The position numbers and the translations under genes were made by a program. The notes beneath the pieces were generated by a model. The model had not been told where the DNA came from. It did no database searches and was given only the letters and a program-made list of their open reading frames with translations. From assembly GCA_002633005.1 (NCBI GenBank), contig NMRA01000015.1, forward strand, positions 277,510 through 341,509: a stretch of 64,000 nt of DNA, given 5' to 3'. Positions 52,071 through 64,000 of the stretch are shown one piece after another. The number at the start of each line of letters is the position of its first letter. Position 1 is the first letter of the stretch. Source of the stretch: Phoronis australis (lineage: Eukaryota; Phoronida; Phoronidae).

Positions 52071-52105
52071 CTCTCCGCCATTTGCAAAATATCTAAACGT
52101 CATTC
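52071..52105 (-). CDS. First exon of an unidentified divergent gene (partial)
   Basis: On minus, AAATGGCGGAGAG is followed by the perfect donor GTAAGT. The ATG at 52081-52079 would give M-A-E plus two bases. ATGGCGG next to a start site is typical of YY1/TIE-type first exons. I found no downstream exon. In humans CNTD1 is head-to-head with COA3; whether this exon is COA3 cannot be shown from two or three codons. Confidence 0.45.
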
Positions 52106-52385
52106 CACTTCCGCCACGACAACTTGCTTAACGAATAGTTTTCTGGTTAAGAACTCCACGTTGCAATCAAAAGTGTTTCAAAAACTCTGAATATAATTAT
52201 AAACCAAATTTTGCAAATTTTCATAAATGTGGTCGTTTGTATAAATTGGGAATATATTTTTGTCGGAAGTTGCATCGTCTGCTCGGATCTGACCACTCTG
52301 ACTGGGCGTGGATTTTGATATTCTCTGAATCCTGACACCTAGCATTTTGATTTCGTTTGTCGGTTTTTAAGTTTGCGTCTGAGTA
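52106..52385. promoter_or_regulatory. Candidate bidirectional promoter (CNTD1 and divergent exon)
   Basis: About 280 bp between the minus-strand ATGGCGG exon and the CNTD1 start codon. No TATA box on either side is convincing. Bidirectionality is inferred from the two first exons. Confidence 0.5.
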
Positions 52386-52538
52386 ATGCGTCGAAAACAC
52401 GAGGGGATTTTTGGAACTCCTGTTGGACCCCTTTTCAATGAAGGCTCGCATAAACTTTCTGCTGAAATGTTGGAAGATTGTTTAGTGAAGTTGGCTGAAG
52501 AGAACAGAAAAAACATGACCCTAAAAAAATCGAAACAG
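52386..52538 (+). CDS. CNTD1: CNTD1 exon 1 with start codon
   Basis: 51 codons, MRRKHEGIFGTPVGPLFNEG onward. The donor GTTTAC is weak but gives the correct phase 0 join. Confidence 0.75.
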
Positions 52539-55500
52539 GTTTACTCACTTTACTGCCTTGTCACTTACCAATGGGATTTTTTTCAATCACTCCTTTGGCA
52601 ACGCGGTCATTGATACCGTTTTCTTTTTGCTCTGAATGTTCCTCATTTCCTCATTCGCCAAATTTGTGACTACCAAGTGACAGGCACCGTGCTGCTGGCA
52701 GAGAGAGATGGCATAAATAATGTCAGACAAGGTCACGTGTAATGAGTTATGTCATGACCCACAGAACCAATGGTAGAAGTGGAGTAAACGGGTCCCTCTT
52801 GCCAAATGGCTGCTGGGAACCAGTTTGCAGCGACCCATTTACTCCACTTTCAACTTTGACAGCACTCCTTACGCACGGCATCTACACTGTGGGGTGCCAG
52901 AGTTTCCTGATTTCGTTGATCTGAAACTTCAGTGGGTTTCAGCTTGTTGTTATCAGTTTGACAAGTGATAACAAGAGGAGTAAGTTGGCAAGCCAATTGT
53001 TTACATAGTCCAGCTCTTTCACATATTTAAAAGATTAATTATATTTCCAACATGCGAGCACCCAGGGGGATCTCGTTTGAGCCCCCCCCCCTTTTGCAAA
53101 GTGACCAAAAAGGTCCACCTCAGAGAAACACAAACTTCGAATTAAGTAGAAAACGAGACAAAAGTTCACTGATTAAACAGACACTCAGGAACTACCAAAA
53201 TTCAGCAAAATCAGCGTACAATCTAAGCTTTGAATGTACCACGTCGGTGAATTTTAGTAGCCTTTCAAAAGTTCGAGCCATCCATTTTTTAGGCTGAGTG
53301 CGCACATGTCCAAACGACGTTCAACAAATTCATGAAGGTGTGTATTTTTTATGAAATACTATCGCCAAAAAACTTCGAGTGGCGGGAGAAAAACAGTTCA
53401 ATGACTTTCAGGAAAATCATTCGACTGCTGATTCATGGGTGGCGCAGCACTGAAAAAAGTGGGGAGGGCTTAAGCCCCCTCAGACCCCCTGTGATGCACC
53501 GTCTATAGACCACGTATGACGTAGCACTGAAAAAAGTGCCCAGCCTCCTACGGTGCGTCGCCCTCGTGATTGCTTCGCTTACTGTAAACTCTGGCACCCA
53601 CACAGCAATTCATGTGTACCAACGCAATAGACTTGTTGAACAAGTTTAATCGAAGGTGACTAGGTCAGATCGCCGGGATGTTGGAAATTGCTTTAAGTAC
53701 TCTCATCCAGGGGAATGGTACGTCCTCATGAGATTGGATAATGATGAAGTCGTGAATCAATTTTTACAATCTTGCTACTTTCAAAATATTCAATACACTT
53801 CTACTGAGTTAATTAATATCTACAGTTTTGTGTATTATTTGACAGATCTTGCACCCCGACTTTCCTCATGTATAGTTCTCCCCAAGCTAAGTGTTGACCT
53901 CAGGTTGGAAACCACACAGCTGCCTGGCTTTACTAAAATATTGTTTAGGGTTGTTTTTGCTTTTCCATGTTTTAAAACTTGTGCATGTCTTTCTTAATTA
54001 CACAAAAACTTCAAATTTTGTTTTTGAAGCATAAAAATTGACCAATGAATAATGAAGTTACAGTATTCTGCTAGTGAGGTGATGTAACTTGCATGTAATC
54101 ATCTGTGTAAAGTTGTTCCAGCTCTCAGACACAGTGTTCTAATTAACATATGGCCTGATAAGGGCTGACTACTGCTATGTAACTGATATGGCTTAACTGA
54201 GCCCATCATTAGAGGGTAATCTTACATAACCGGACTGGCCAGGTGGTTGTCTCAGCACATTTTAAGTTTCAATATTTTGCCTAATGGGCTTAAGTATAGT
54301 ATGTGCAATGTTACATACTGTCTCAAATTGGGCCATCTCAACTGGGAAGACCAGTCGTCATGGAAACTGTGTTGCTGGCTGCTGGGCTCACCCTGGGCAC
54401 TCTCAGGTTTGGCTAGTCCACATAGTATATTGTGATGGTGGGAATTACAATGCTGCGTCCAAACTCTTCATTTAAGTTTTTTAGTCCACTGGCAGACTGA
54501 TTGGTCTGAAAGTGGTCTGGTGGGAAGAAACCTAAATGCTTATTTCATAATATTGAACAAACAACCATTTTGATTAATATTCTAATATTCATATTAATCA
54601 AAAGGGTTGTTTATTCAATTTTAACGATGTGTCATGGCTGACCTAAATATATAAAACTGTCCTGTACCGCAGTTATGTTGCAAAAATATATTCTAACCAT
54701 TAATTTTCATCCACAGTGGAAAGGCATCTTTTGTTGGAGTAGTAATGTACCCATCTTTCGCGTATATGCCTGCTACATAAATACTTATACTCATGCCTGC
54801 TCAGTATACGTACCTGGACCTCACTAGACACGTCCACATTGCGGGCAGACAGGGCTTTCTCCATCAGGCTCTGCCATTCTCATTTTTATTCAGCCACAAC
54901 ACATTATGGATTCAGAAGGATATCTCATAAAGATGGCTAGACTCGCTTTGTTTGTAACAACACTCAGTAGTCCAGTCTTCAACAATGTTTTATGTAAACC
55001 TGTTTTGCAGAATTACTTCAAACACGACAGTGCTGCTGAATTTGTTTTCCTAGCCTGTGAGAAGTTCAAACTTCCCGAAGAAGCAAGGTTTTTGACTTTG
55101 GAAATATTTGACAAGTGAGTAAGATTGGCAAGGTTAGTTGGTACTTGAATTGTTTTGTATGCCGTGACTAAAGTTTTATTGCTGTTGATTAAAAATATTG
55201 AGCTCATGGATGCGTTTTTAAACATATCTATGATGTCAGTATTTGTTTATTCGTGATATTTATGCTCGTTATTGAGTATAAAAATTAATGTTTAAAATTA
55301 AATTATTTAAAATGAATCGTGTATTAGTACTCAAAATGAGTATAAAAATTAATGTTTAAAATTACATATTTATCAATGTGTACTTTATACTGGCTTGAGG
55401 ACTGTTTTCCATATAAACCATCACTCAACTTAAGACCATGTTAAAAACTCATGCGAGTCTGTTTGTTATGAATATTAATGGGGATTTCTCAACTTTGGAA

Positions 55501-58500
55501 TAACTGACATTTGACATTGTTTGAGATTAGCTTCAATAAGTCAGCTTGTTGTGGTAAGTTTATGTGGGATAATGGTCACTAGAAAAAATAAACTCAGTTC
55601 TTTCTGAACCCATAAATCAGACATGTGATTTACAATTGTTTACATCAGTATTATAATGGTATGTGGTCTAAATCAAATGTTATTTCTTGCAATTTAGTGG
55701 ATTTACTTACAAAACTGACAAATATGTTTTGAAAGCACTGGGACCAGGCTACTGCAGTTCCATTTTCTATATTTATTTACTCAATCCATGATCTTTCAAA
55801 CACAAGCACCTGATCTCCTACGTTGAAAATTTTTCAAATAAAGGATCCCTAGTTTTTCACCAGCATTACAGGCTTGATTATCCAAAACCTATAGTGAGTA
55901 ATAAAACATTTGTCTCGTCCAGGACCATAAGTCCTTTGTTAATTTAACTTACGCAAGCCCTGGGACAGTTCTATAGCTAATAAAAGGGTTCACAAAAAAC
56001 TGCTTTGCTATATCAGTTTCAAAACCAGCCTGGTGTGTGTGAACAACACCCATGATTTACAACCATCTACTAAAGAATAAGCCACTTTGCAGATTTGTTA
56101 CATTACAGCCCAAAATGAGATTAACCAAAGTTTATTTTTGCTTATGAACTGTTGACATTGACTAGTTTACACAAATCCATTACAGATTCATGTGTAAACA
56201 CATTGAGGAACTGCACAAGCATGTTCAAAATACCAGCAGTAAACTTAAAGTGCGAGACTGGCGGATGATTCAAGATAGAGTGAAAAATCAAATAATGCTA
56301 CGCGCCGTTTCTAGCTGCCAACTAGCAAGCAAAATCACATCACATTACAAGGTAATGTTTTAGACCCAGGACCCATCCAAACATCCTGTAGCCTGTTGTT
56401 TTAGACCCAGGCGCCATCCAAACACCCTGTAGCCTGTTTTATTTCCCTCATATGTACTTTTCAAATTGTTCCTGAAGTCTTAAGGTTATGCAGGAACTTA
56501 GAAAAACGTCCAAATGAGACAAACTTCGGAACATCATCTAGTCCCAAAAATGGCTGATCCGATGCTTATTTTATGCTTCGGCAGTTCTCCGAAAGCAGTT
56601 ACGAATAAAAAGTTTCACTCTTACACAAGGGGCTACAAAAAATGGCACTTTTATTATGATTGACACGATAAAGCTCTTTGGTTGCATAAGGGGAAAGAAA
56701 TGACACTTTAGAAAACTGTAACAGCGTTTTGAGAGCTGACATCTTTAATATTTACATTCACTTGATACTATTGGGGTCAGTTGTTTGTCTATCAATGTTT
56801 GCTAATGTTAACTGAATTGACATGGTCATGTGACCCACTTAGTGAAAAACGGGTAAAAAGTTAAAAATCCAATTCTTCAGGCTTTCTGCTTTAAGAAAAT
56901 AAATTATGTGCTTGTACTGAGTTCAAATCAATATTGTAGATCTTGGCTAAAGGTTAACACAACTCCTGTTTTTGAGCTGACATTCTCCTCTAGTGGGCAT
57001 TCAAAAAACATGGGCATTTTTAACAAAATGAAAGAAGCCTGACTGTAAAAAGTGGAATACAGCAATATTCACACAAAAATTAATTCACCTGGCAAAATGG
57101 CAAATTTTTCATTTTTCAACGTTAGGCAAATCTTACCCTACTAAGATTTGCATGAAGTGAGCAGACCTGTGTACCATACGCAAAAAATGCGGATTCATAC
57201 GGAAATCAAGCCTCCAGTACGCAAGTACGCACGGCCAGCCAAAAATAAGCAAATTCAGCAAATTCAAAATAGATTATTAATTCGCTTGTTTCTCAATAAA
57301 TACGCCGATTTGTAGTTTAAACGGACGAGGAAGAAGATTTTAAAGTTAGAACTTAAAAAAAATATTGTAAAATCATAATTTTAGCCAAAAAGTTGAACGA
57401 CAAACTCGGAAAACTTGCTTCGTTTCATTCTCGAAATAGCCTGATAATCGGCGAATCGCGAGGCCTCTTCTACCGGTATGTGTGTCACAGGCCTAACCGA
57501 TAAGCAACGACTTCTGTGATTTGTGGATTGTTTACTTCGCCTAATTCCGGCTATTTACGGCTAAATACGTATTGTTGACAAAATGGCAAAGCATGTGGTC
57601 GCATATTCCGGGCTGTGAAGAAAGTAGCTTCTGAAAGAAGGGAACATCTGTTTTTTTACCCCGTTATTCCAAAGAATGACAATGTCTTATTCAAGGAACC
57701 GTAGAATTTATACTGGAAGTTGTAAGGCGTGTTGTTTTTTTGCGGACATGGTGATCTGCACTGACTTTGTAGCATGTTGAGCTGACGATAATACTCAAGG
57801 CACAGTCGAGCCTCGAGGTCTTTTCGCATGCAGTACGGTGGTACGTGTTCACAGACAATTTCAATGAATAATTGTTCAAAACTTTTGTGATTGCCTCGTC
57901 TGGTGCGAAACATTGTCTAGTGCAGATTCATCAACACATATTTGCAGATATGTTTTTGTGTTAAGAAATGATTAATCATTAGGTTAATCATTAGCCTAAT
58001 GATTAGACATGTAAAGACAACTAAGTTCAGTAAGGACATTACGGATTAACAGGATATTTTCACTTAGCGCATTTTCCTTCAATTAAACGACTTAAATTAT
58101 TCTGAAAATTGGTGATCAAGTCACTGCGTGTATTTTAGAGGCAAGTAAGTAGGAAAACTGTCCTCGGGGGGAGGGGTGGGTCATTTGAGAAACCAAAAGT
58201 TTGACTAAACAGGACAAAAGTCCACTAAAGAGGCAAGTATTCGGCGAAAGCTCTGAATGTTGAACAAACCCGTTGTTTTTTTCTTTTTTTTAGTTAGTGA
58301 AAGGTCCACTGTGAAAATTAACCCCCCCCCCCATATTTTAGGGTAAATTTGGTCTGTACTCGAAAATCTGCAAATTTACTGAAAAATCTGCAAATCTGGT
58401 GTTCAGAGTACTCCAATGGAGTTTTAAGTTGGTGGTACACAGGTCTCAGTGAGCTCAGTAGTTGCTAATTCATGGACTTGACTGAAGGTGTGTTGGATGA

Positions 58501-61500
58501 GATAAGTGCGGTTGTAAACCAATGCACCTGTTTAGCGTACGAGTTTCAAATCCCAAAAACAAAACAATAAGTAAGGCAAATGACCAATATGACTATTTTT
58601 AAAATTGAAAAGTATATCAGCCGTCTTTGAATTTTTAAAATGGATATATTCGTTATAACAGAAATTCGTTAATTTCTCCACCGCTAGACCACGAGCACAA
58701 ATTTGTGAATCGATTTGATGTAGTATGACTATCATAAACAGACACCATGAAATTTGGGGAATTTTTACAATAGTGAGTGAGCATTAGAAAAATGACAATT
58801 TCAGCCATTATTTTTATTGGTATTTGAGGAAAGTGTTACTGTAATCGGACTAATTAAATCACTGCATTCCAAATGTTTCAGGTGGTTACGCCCTCTTCAG
58901 CAAAACGCTTTCTTGAGCAAGTGGGGCAAATATACAGCTTAGAAAGTATTCTGCAGTCTGAACTAAGAGTTTTGAAGACACTCGAGTACAGAGTATTGTT
59001 GTTATCTCCCCTTGTTTTTGTAGAAACTCTTCTGGAAACTTTAGGTAAATATTTCTGTAAAATGCATGTCACTCATAAAGGGACAGTTCATCTAACACAT
59101 GTCCAGTATGCTGCTGTACATATTTGTATAACGACAGTTCATCTAACAAATGTCCAGTTTTTATGGTGCTGTGCATAAAGGGACAAATTGATTCATCTAA
59201 CACACGCTCAAATTATGCTGCTGTAGGTATTACAAGCCAGCACTCTGAAGTGTTGCTGTTCATCAAGTTTCAGTAAAGCATTCTGCATGCACATTACTAA
59301 TACACTTCATGTAATTAGATTCACCTCTGTACCCATGCATGGCTCATTACCTGCATGCTGGACAACTTACCTAACTGGTTTCTTGCAGAAATGAATACCA
59401 AACTTTTAGGTTAAGTTTATCGTAATCTATTTTGCCCGGGGTACGCCACAAGCTATGTTGCAGATTGAGTAAAACAAGAGGAGGATTGCGAATAATGTCA
59501 TTTATTATGACGTAAATAGATGAAACTAAATAAGACTCTGCAACTGATGGGCATGGACAAAAGACCATAATGGCAGCATGGGAATGCTGACATCGCCCAT
59601 CCGAGGAAGCGGAACCTGGGCAATAACAAGGTTAGACTATGATAAAATATAGGTAATAACAACCCATACCAAAAGACCATGTTTGCCGTAAGCTTACAGC
59701 AAACATGCCACAAGCTTGTGGCAAACATTTTTGTTTGCAGCAAACCAGCCGCAAAGTTTGCAGGAGTTTGCCGCTACCCGCAACTCATCCGCACACATTG
59801 CCGCAACCTTGCTGCAAACACTGAAGTTTGCAGGAATATTGCGGCAAACTTGGTGATTGAAAAAGTGTTTTCGGGAAAGTTGCAGGAAACTTTATTGTTG
59901 AAAAGTGTTTGCGGGAAAGTTGCAGGAAACTTTATCAGTGAAAAAGTGTTTGCGGGGAAAGTTGCAGGAAATTTTATTGGTGAAAAGTGTTCTCAGGAAT
60001 AGGTGAAAAAGTGCTTGCACGAAATTTGCAGTAAACTTCAATGTTTAAAATGTTAGCATTAAGATTGTGACAATGTTAGAAATTGTGAAATTGTTTTTTA
60101 TTTTCTAAATTCCAAAGAAACCTCAAATCCGGCTCAGAACCTATGCAGGGCAGTTACTTGTTTTAGATAACTTATTACCTAAATTTGACCTACTGTTGGG
60201 TAAGTTATGTTGTTAAAAACAGCAAATGCTCAAAGATGACCAAATGCGACCTAAAACACTAGAGACTGGAATATTACTGCATCTGTATGTACTTTGTTCT
60301 TTATTCAGTCACTATACTTAACAAGTTTTCAACTTTCTTACTGTTGTCAAAGTCAGTGCAGCAAAATATTAAATGCAATTGCTTTAAAACAACAAAGGCA
60401 GTGTTACCTGCATGTTGTGTAAACAAGCATAATAAATATCAATACAAACCATACACAAATATAAATGATCTAATTTTACCAAATTTGCAAGTATTAGCAT
60501 TTAGAGCAATTTGTACTTTTCCAACATTTGAAATTATCTCATAATCAGGTGGTAGTAGCCACTGTAGCTACAGTAAAATTTTGTTTATTTCGGACAAAAA
60601 TATTTGCCAAAAATTATTCATTTTGATTTTTCAAGGAATTTAGCATTGTTGTGAAGACCCACAATTTTTCAAAATATAGTCTGTCAGCAGTTATGGTACG
60701 GACTTGGATATGACTCGGGATTCCTGTGGTACTGCACATTATTTATGAAAAAATAAGAAATTTAATTAATTTCACTAGTGTCCTTATATTACTGTTTTAT
60801 GCTAGGGTTATTGTTTATTTTAATCATACTAGCCCAGCTACATGTTGAGCTGCTAGGACTGTTTTCAATGAATGACTCTTGGAATACATTAATGTTTAAT
60901 GCCTCTAGGGCTGTTGATTGTTTATTTAAATTATGCTAGCCCAACCACATGTTGATCTGGTGGGACTGTTATCAAGGAAAGCATGTGGTTGTCAAGGTTA
61001 CATGCCTGGGAAGTGACCTATAAGCTTTCATTTGAACCAAATTCAAACCGGTTTTAGTAAAGCCTAGACTCTACATGGATAACTGAAGAACTGTATGGAT
61101 GTGAGTTTTGAATTTAAAACTGTATTTATGTTGATGTAATTGCTAAGTAAAATTAGTACATTGGTGTATCATGAAACCATATTGGGAAGCAAAAATAATA
61201 ATCGATAAAGTATTCGACAGTTTTTAAGTATTTTAGATGAACATGGGAAAAATAAATATGTTTATAATTGTTAAGAGTGATTTTTTCAGTTGACAAGTAA
61301 TGAGCTAATTTAAAATAAAATGCTTAAATATGCTCAACATGCTGTTCTAAGCTTGCCTTTCCACGGCGGAAAGTCGGGATTTCATGATTTTCTCCACTGG
61401 AATTCGACATATTTTGCGCCATTTTCAATGCTAATTTTAAACACCCCGTTGGGCGCATTTCAACGCTCTGTGTTGCTGTTGTTAGTTTAGTCAGGTAAAT

Positions 61501-63302
61501 AATATCATTGTTGCAATTATTATAGATTTTGTCGTGCGTTAAGAATAAAACATGTTGGTATATTCTAATAAAGCATGCATACATTCAAGTTGTACGCGTT
61601 CTCTCTAGATGCAATTTTAATTGTAATACAAGTATTATTTCTAATTAACACTGTAGACACTTTTATAGTTTCTGTTATTCATTGTCATTTGATTTTGATT
61701 TCATTTCTAGTCATTATACATCAGATTGAATGTTAAATCCAGTGTGCTGAGCTGATTGTATATTTTCTTGTTTTAACAAGCGGGCATGCAATAAAATTAT
61801 GTATTTGTCAAGGGCATTTCTGCATTAAATTATTCGTGCCACAATTCAAGTATGTTGTAGTCTTGCAGCAATATGTTTTTCTGGTGGTTCGCAGAAACTT
61901 CTATATAACCCCATGAAAATGTTTGCGGCAAGCTTGCAGCAATGTGTACGGCTGGGTTGCAGGAACTGTTCCATATAAGGACATAGAGATGTTTGCGGCA
62001 AGCTTGCAGCAATGTGTGTGGCTGGGTTGCAGGAAATGTTCCATATAAAGACATAGAGATGTTTGCTGCAAGTTTGCGGCAAACTTCATTTACATGGTAA
62101 AAGTTTTCTGCATGTTTGTGGCAAGCCTGCGGCAATGTATGTATACCTTTTCAACAGTTCATTCAAATGCTTGATGACCCATTCTATGTTTTACAGAGGT
62201 TGCTTGGATCCAGATGAAGTTAGCTTTTTATTGCTGGTCTCTATTTTAGGTCACAACCAAAGTGGTTTGGCAGTCAACATGTACTACAGCGCATGTTTAA
62301 AAATACTGGATTTGTACTACATTCAAAGGAAACCTGTTTACAACAAGCTTTTCCTTGTGGCCACTGGATGTAGCTATGAAACAGTCAGCGAAGACATAAA
62401 GTAGGTCTACTGGTCAACGGCTTGGTAAAAAACATTTTGCTCTTATTTTTTAATAACTGAAATAACATGTTAATATATTTTGATAAATATTTACTTGCAA
62501 TCAGTATCTACTCAAGTATTGGTATATAATGCAAAACGACGGTGATGCAAAAATATTTGCATGACTGCCCCCCTCATTCAAATTTTACTGCATATAATCT
62601 TTGAGGGTGATCACTGTGATATGGATGGTGTACACAAGTCACGTCCTCCAGTTGTGTTCAATTCCTCTGCTAGTTGCACAATAAGGTTGAAACACATCAA
62701 CAAAGGGACACAGGTTGAAATGCGCAGGTCACCAGGCTAAATGTTCATTCTCCATAAATCATTGGTCTCTACTGTAGGGGTTTCAATTAACTCACAGAAA
62801 ACCATCTTTCTAACTTTCAGTAAAGCAGCTAAAACTCACATTCTGTTCAAAAAGTGAGCTTTTGTGGGACTTAAGGTTATCTCAAACCTTAAGTGGCCTC
62901 CATTCTAACTAATATATCAAAAAACCCAGGCTTTGTTAACAGATAATAGTATATATTTTCTGAAAGAAAAAAGATCAGGAATAATAAAAATATATTTTAT
63001 ATTTATATGCCATTGTTAATTAATTAATACCTTTTTTGTCAAAATTTCATTTTTAAGAAAGGTACATTCATAGCAAAATAACGCGATTTTAATGAAAACT
63101 TTTTTAAATGAAAGTTTCACTTATTACCCGGTAAAGGCTGTTGGCAATTTGCATTAAGGCAATGTATTGAAGGCATTCATTTCAGAAGCTTCTTAATTCC
63201 TTTAGGAATCAATATTCTGTTGTGGAGTGTGATCATCTGTTGTTGTCTACAGCTGTTATATCTGCAGCATCACATGTGGTGGATCCGGCCAATACTACAC
63301 TG
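52386..63302 (+). CDS. CNTD1: Cyclin N-terminal domain-containing protein 1 (partial, six exons)
   Basis: CNTD1 is a cyclin-like meiotic factor that promotes crossover designation at MutL-gamma sites. Exons 52386-52538, 55011-55114, 56186-56351, 58882-59044, 62250-62400 and 63206-63302 give 278 codons with all phases consistent. The N-terminal helix LSAEMLEDCLVKLAEENRKN precedes the cyclin fold: AEFVFLACEKFKLPEEARFL, EIFDKFMCKHIEELHKHV, LRAVSSCQLASKITSHYK, then FLEQVGQIYSLESILQSELR and LKTLEYRVLLLSPLVFVETL. The second half has ACLKILDLYYIQRKPVYNKL and DHLLLSTAVISAASHVV. This order and the SCQLASK and LKTL-x-(Y/F)-x-V motifs match CNTD1 rather than canonical cyclins. The last exon(s), after donor GTAAGA at 63303, are outside the window or unseen. 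Introns carry a TIR transposon and GCAAAC-rich repeats. Confidence 0.9.
52539..55010. other. CNTD1 intron 1
   Basis: Holds a hairpin at 52778-52848 (17-base arms with one mismatch, AGTGGAGTAAACGGGTC) and a near-palindrome at 54552-54619 (29-base arms with two mismatches). A GC-rich phrase near 53460-53510 is shared loosely with 25830-25880. A 113-codon plus frame at 53656 shows no family. Confidence 0.55.
55011..55114 (+). CDS. CNTD1: CNTD1 exon 2
   Basis: 104 bp from acceptor CTGTTTTGCAG to donor GTGAGT; NYFKHDSAAEFVFLACEKFK through EIFD. Confidence 0.9.
55115..56185. other. CNTD1 intron 2, nothing recognised
   Basis: AT-rich sequence with a local duplication of GAGTATAAAAATTAATGTTT (55274 and 55338). 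Confidence 0.6.
56186..56351 (+). CDS. CNTD1: CNTD1 exon 3
   Basis: 166 bp from acceptor CCATTACAG to donor GTAATG; FMCKHIEELHKHVQNTSSKL through CQLASKITSHYK, the most diagnostic block. Confidence 0.92.
57162..58447. mobile_element. TIR DNA transposon in CNTD1 intron 3
   Basis: Left end CAGACCTGTGTACCA and right end TGGTACACAGGTCTC are inverted and flanked by AGTGAG on both sides (57156-57161 and 58448-58453). Ends beginning CAG and a short direct repeat are compatible with hAT-like elements, but the repeat is 6 bp, not the usual 8. An 85-codon minus frame inside (57656-57913) is not recognised. Confidence 0.68.
58882..59044 (+). CDS. CNTD1: CNTD1 exon 4
   Basis: 163 bp from acceptor AATGTTTCAG to donor GTAAAT; VVTPSSAKRFLEQVGQIYSL through VFVETLLETL. 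Confidence 0.92.
59683..60020. repeat. GCAAACTTGC-type repeat cluster 1
   Basis: Repeated GTTTGC/GCAAAC, CTTGCGGCAAAC and GGGAAAGTTGCAGGAAACTT units, the last about 41 bp apart in three to four copies. Related to the cluster at 61900-62140 in the same CNTD1 intron. Confidence 0.82.
60021..61899. other. CNTD1 intron 4, central part
   Basis: At 61436-61485 is a reverse-strand copy of the opening of the CACTAG-rich family (on minus: GCAACACAGAGCGTTGAAAT then GCGCCCAACGGGGTG). TTATTGTTTATTT-AAT-ATGCTAGCCCA occurs twice near 60805 and 60920. Nothing else recognised. Confidence 0.5.
61900..62140. repeat. GCAAACTTGC-type repeat cluster 2
   Basis: Two and a half tandem 70-bp units with GTTTGCGGCAAGCTTGCAGC and GGCTGGGTTGCAGGAA, about 110 bp before CNTD1 exon 5. 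Confidence 0.88.
62250..62400 (+). CDS. CNTD1: CNTD1 exon 5
   Basis: 151 bp from acceptor CTCTATTTTAG to donor GTAGGT. An earlier acceptor (TTTTACAG near 62197) would reach a stop in the required phase, so this one is chosen. Encodes HNQSGLAVNMYYSACLKILD onward. Confidence 0.88.
62401..63205. other. CNTD1 intron 5, nothing recognised
   Basis: AT-rich; no repeat ends or exons seen. Confidence 0.6.
63206..63302 (+). CDS. CNTD1: CNTD1 exon 6
   Basis: 97 bp from acceptor ATTCCTTTAG to donor GTAAGA; NQYSVVECDHLLLSTAVISA and ASHVVDPANTTL. Confidence 0.9.
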
Positions 63303-64000
63303 GTAAGATGAATTATAATTAACAATATTGATAATAATAATAATATGAATTAATAATATTAATAACAGTTAAAATATGAATTGGTAATTTTCGTTATAAT
63401 TATAATGATAACAATAATAATAATAGAATTGATGACAGAGTGCTCAATTTGGTGACCTGCAGGCCTCCATGACTGACCTCAAATTGTTTATGGCTACCTG
63501 GGAAAAATCCCAGCCAAGTCTCCACAAAGATGCCGCTGGGCATTTCAATGTCAGACAATAATTCCCCACAAATTCGTTTCAAAGTTTGTGTTGACTTCCA
63601 AAATTCAAATCATTTTTATGGAAATTAATACATTTGGTTCTCCATGCTATGAACATTCCCACTAAATAAAATTGGTTCTAACCCCGGTGGTTAAGGTAAA
63701 CGGCGGGGTATGGAAAATTGAACTAGACCGTATTTATCCACCTTGGCTGAGTCGCACTCGGCTCACGATCAAAGGGATGCCGCCAGGCTGCTCTAGTCAT
63801 CGAGTCACGAGCGAGGATAATTGGCTTCGCTCATGCGGATATGATCAGCTGATTACAATCTAGCTAGCAGACTGTACTTTTTATGGTGAGAGTTTTACGT
63901 AGTTTTTACTGTAATATTTGAAAAGAGGAGCGAAAACAAATATGAGTACAACTTTGAATTTTTCAAATCGGCCCAGGATAAGAGATTTTGCAACACAGCA
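63303..64000. other. CNTD1 downstream intron to right edge
   Basis: AT-rich microsatellite-like ATAATAATA tracts at 63315-63425. The short GC-richer block at 63675-63860 looks like a repeat fragment. The final CNTD1 exon is not seen. Confidence 0.5.

Noticed and set aside
53656-53997. 113-codon plus frame in CNTD1 intron 1
   Set aside because: No recognisable domain, no splice signals fitting CNTD1 and low complexity of composition.
62063-62249. In-frame N-terminal extension of CNTD1 exon 5
   Set aside because: The frame is open upstream, but phase from exon 4 and the family sequence require the acceptor at 62249; the upstream acceptor leads to a stop.

Overview
This is a window of animal nuclear DNA, AT-rich, intron-rich and full of transposons and minisatellites. 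Short exons with GT/AG junctions, metazoan-specific genes and long introns loaded with DNA-transposon relics exclude bacteria and fungi. The gene set (mind bomb 2, SWI5, beta-tubulin, a DUF1647-like type II membrane protein, CNTD1) and the repeat style fit a non-vertebrate, probably marine, animal. I cannot name the species from sequence alone.

Layout. At 0.7-12.5 kb on the minus strand are the first three recognisable coding exons of a mind bomb 2 (MIB2) E3 ligase gene. The rest lies beyond the left edge, and its 10.7-kb first coding intron is mostly transposons. At 22.1-24.3 kb on the minus strand are two small exons of SWI5, a RAD51/DMC1 accessory factor, flanked by two inverted copies of one short transposon. 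At 27.3-34.8 kb on the plus strand is a complete three-exon beta-tubulin gene (445 aa) with an axonemal-type tail; its second intron holds at least two DNA transposons, one with a further insertion. At 41.2-47.4 kb on the minus strand is a four-exon DUF1647-like, glycosyltransferase-like type II membrane protein (410 aa). At 52.1 kb a minus-strand first exon diverges from CNTD1. CNTD1 (meiotic crossover cyclin-like protein) runs on the plus strand from 52.4 kb to beyond the right edge, with six coding exons visible. Exon phases were checked by hand and join in frame in all five genes.

Between the genes are tandem repeats (units of 19 to about 430 bp), tRNA-derived SINE copies, TIR transposons with recognisable target-site duplications (TTAA, TA, 9-bp and 3-bp), a decayed non-LTR reverse transcriptase, and THAP zinc-finger relics. 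Two genes here, SWI5 and CNTD1, are meiotic recombination factors, a neighbourhood worth testing for conservation. I found no clear new biological system. The strongest oddities are the GTACGTAC-centred repeat array at 13.9-15.4 kb, the CACTAG-rich composite repeats at 7-8.9 and 36.2-38.6 kb, the inverted transposon pair around SWI5, and the codon-usage switch inside the tubulin coding sequence.
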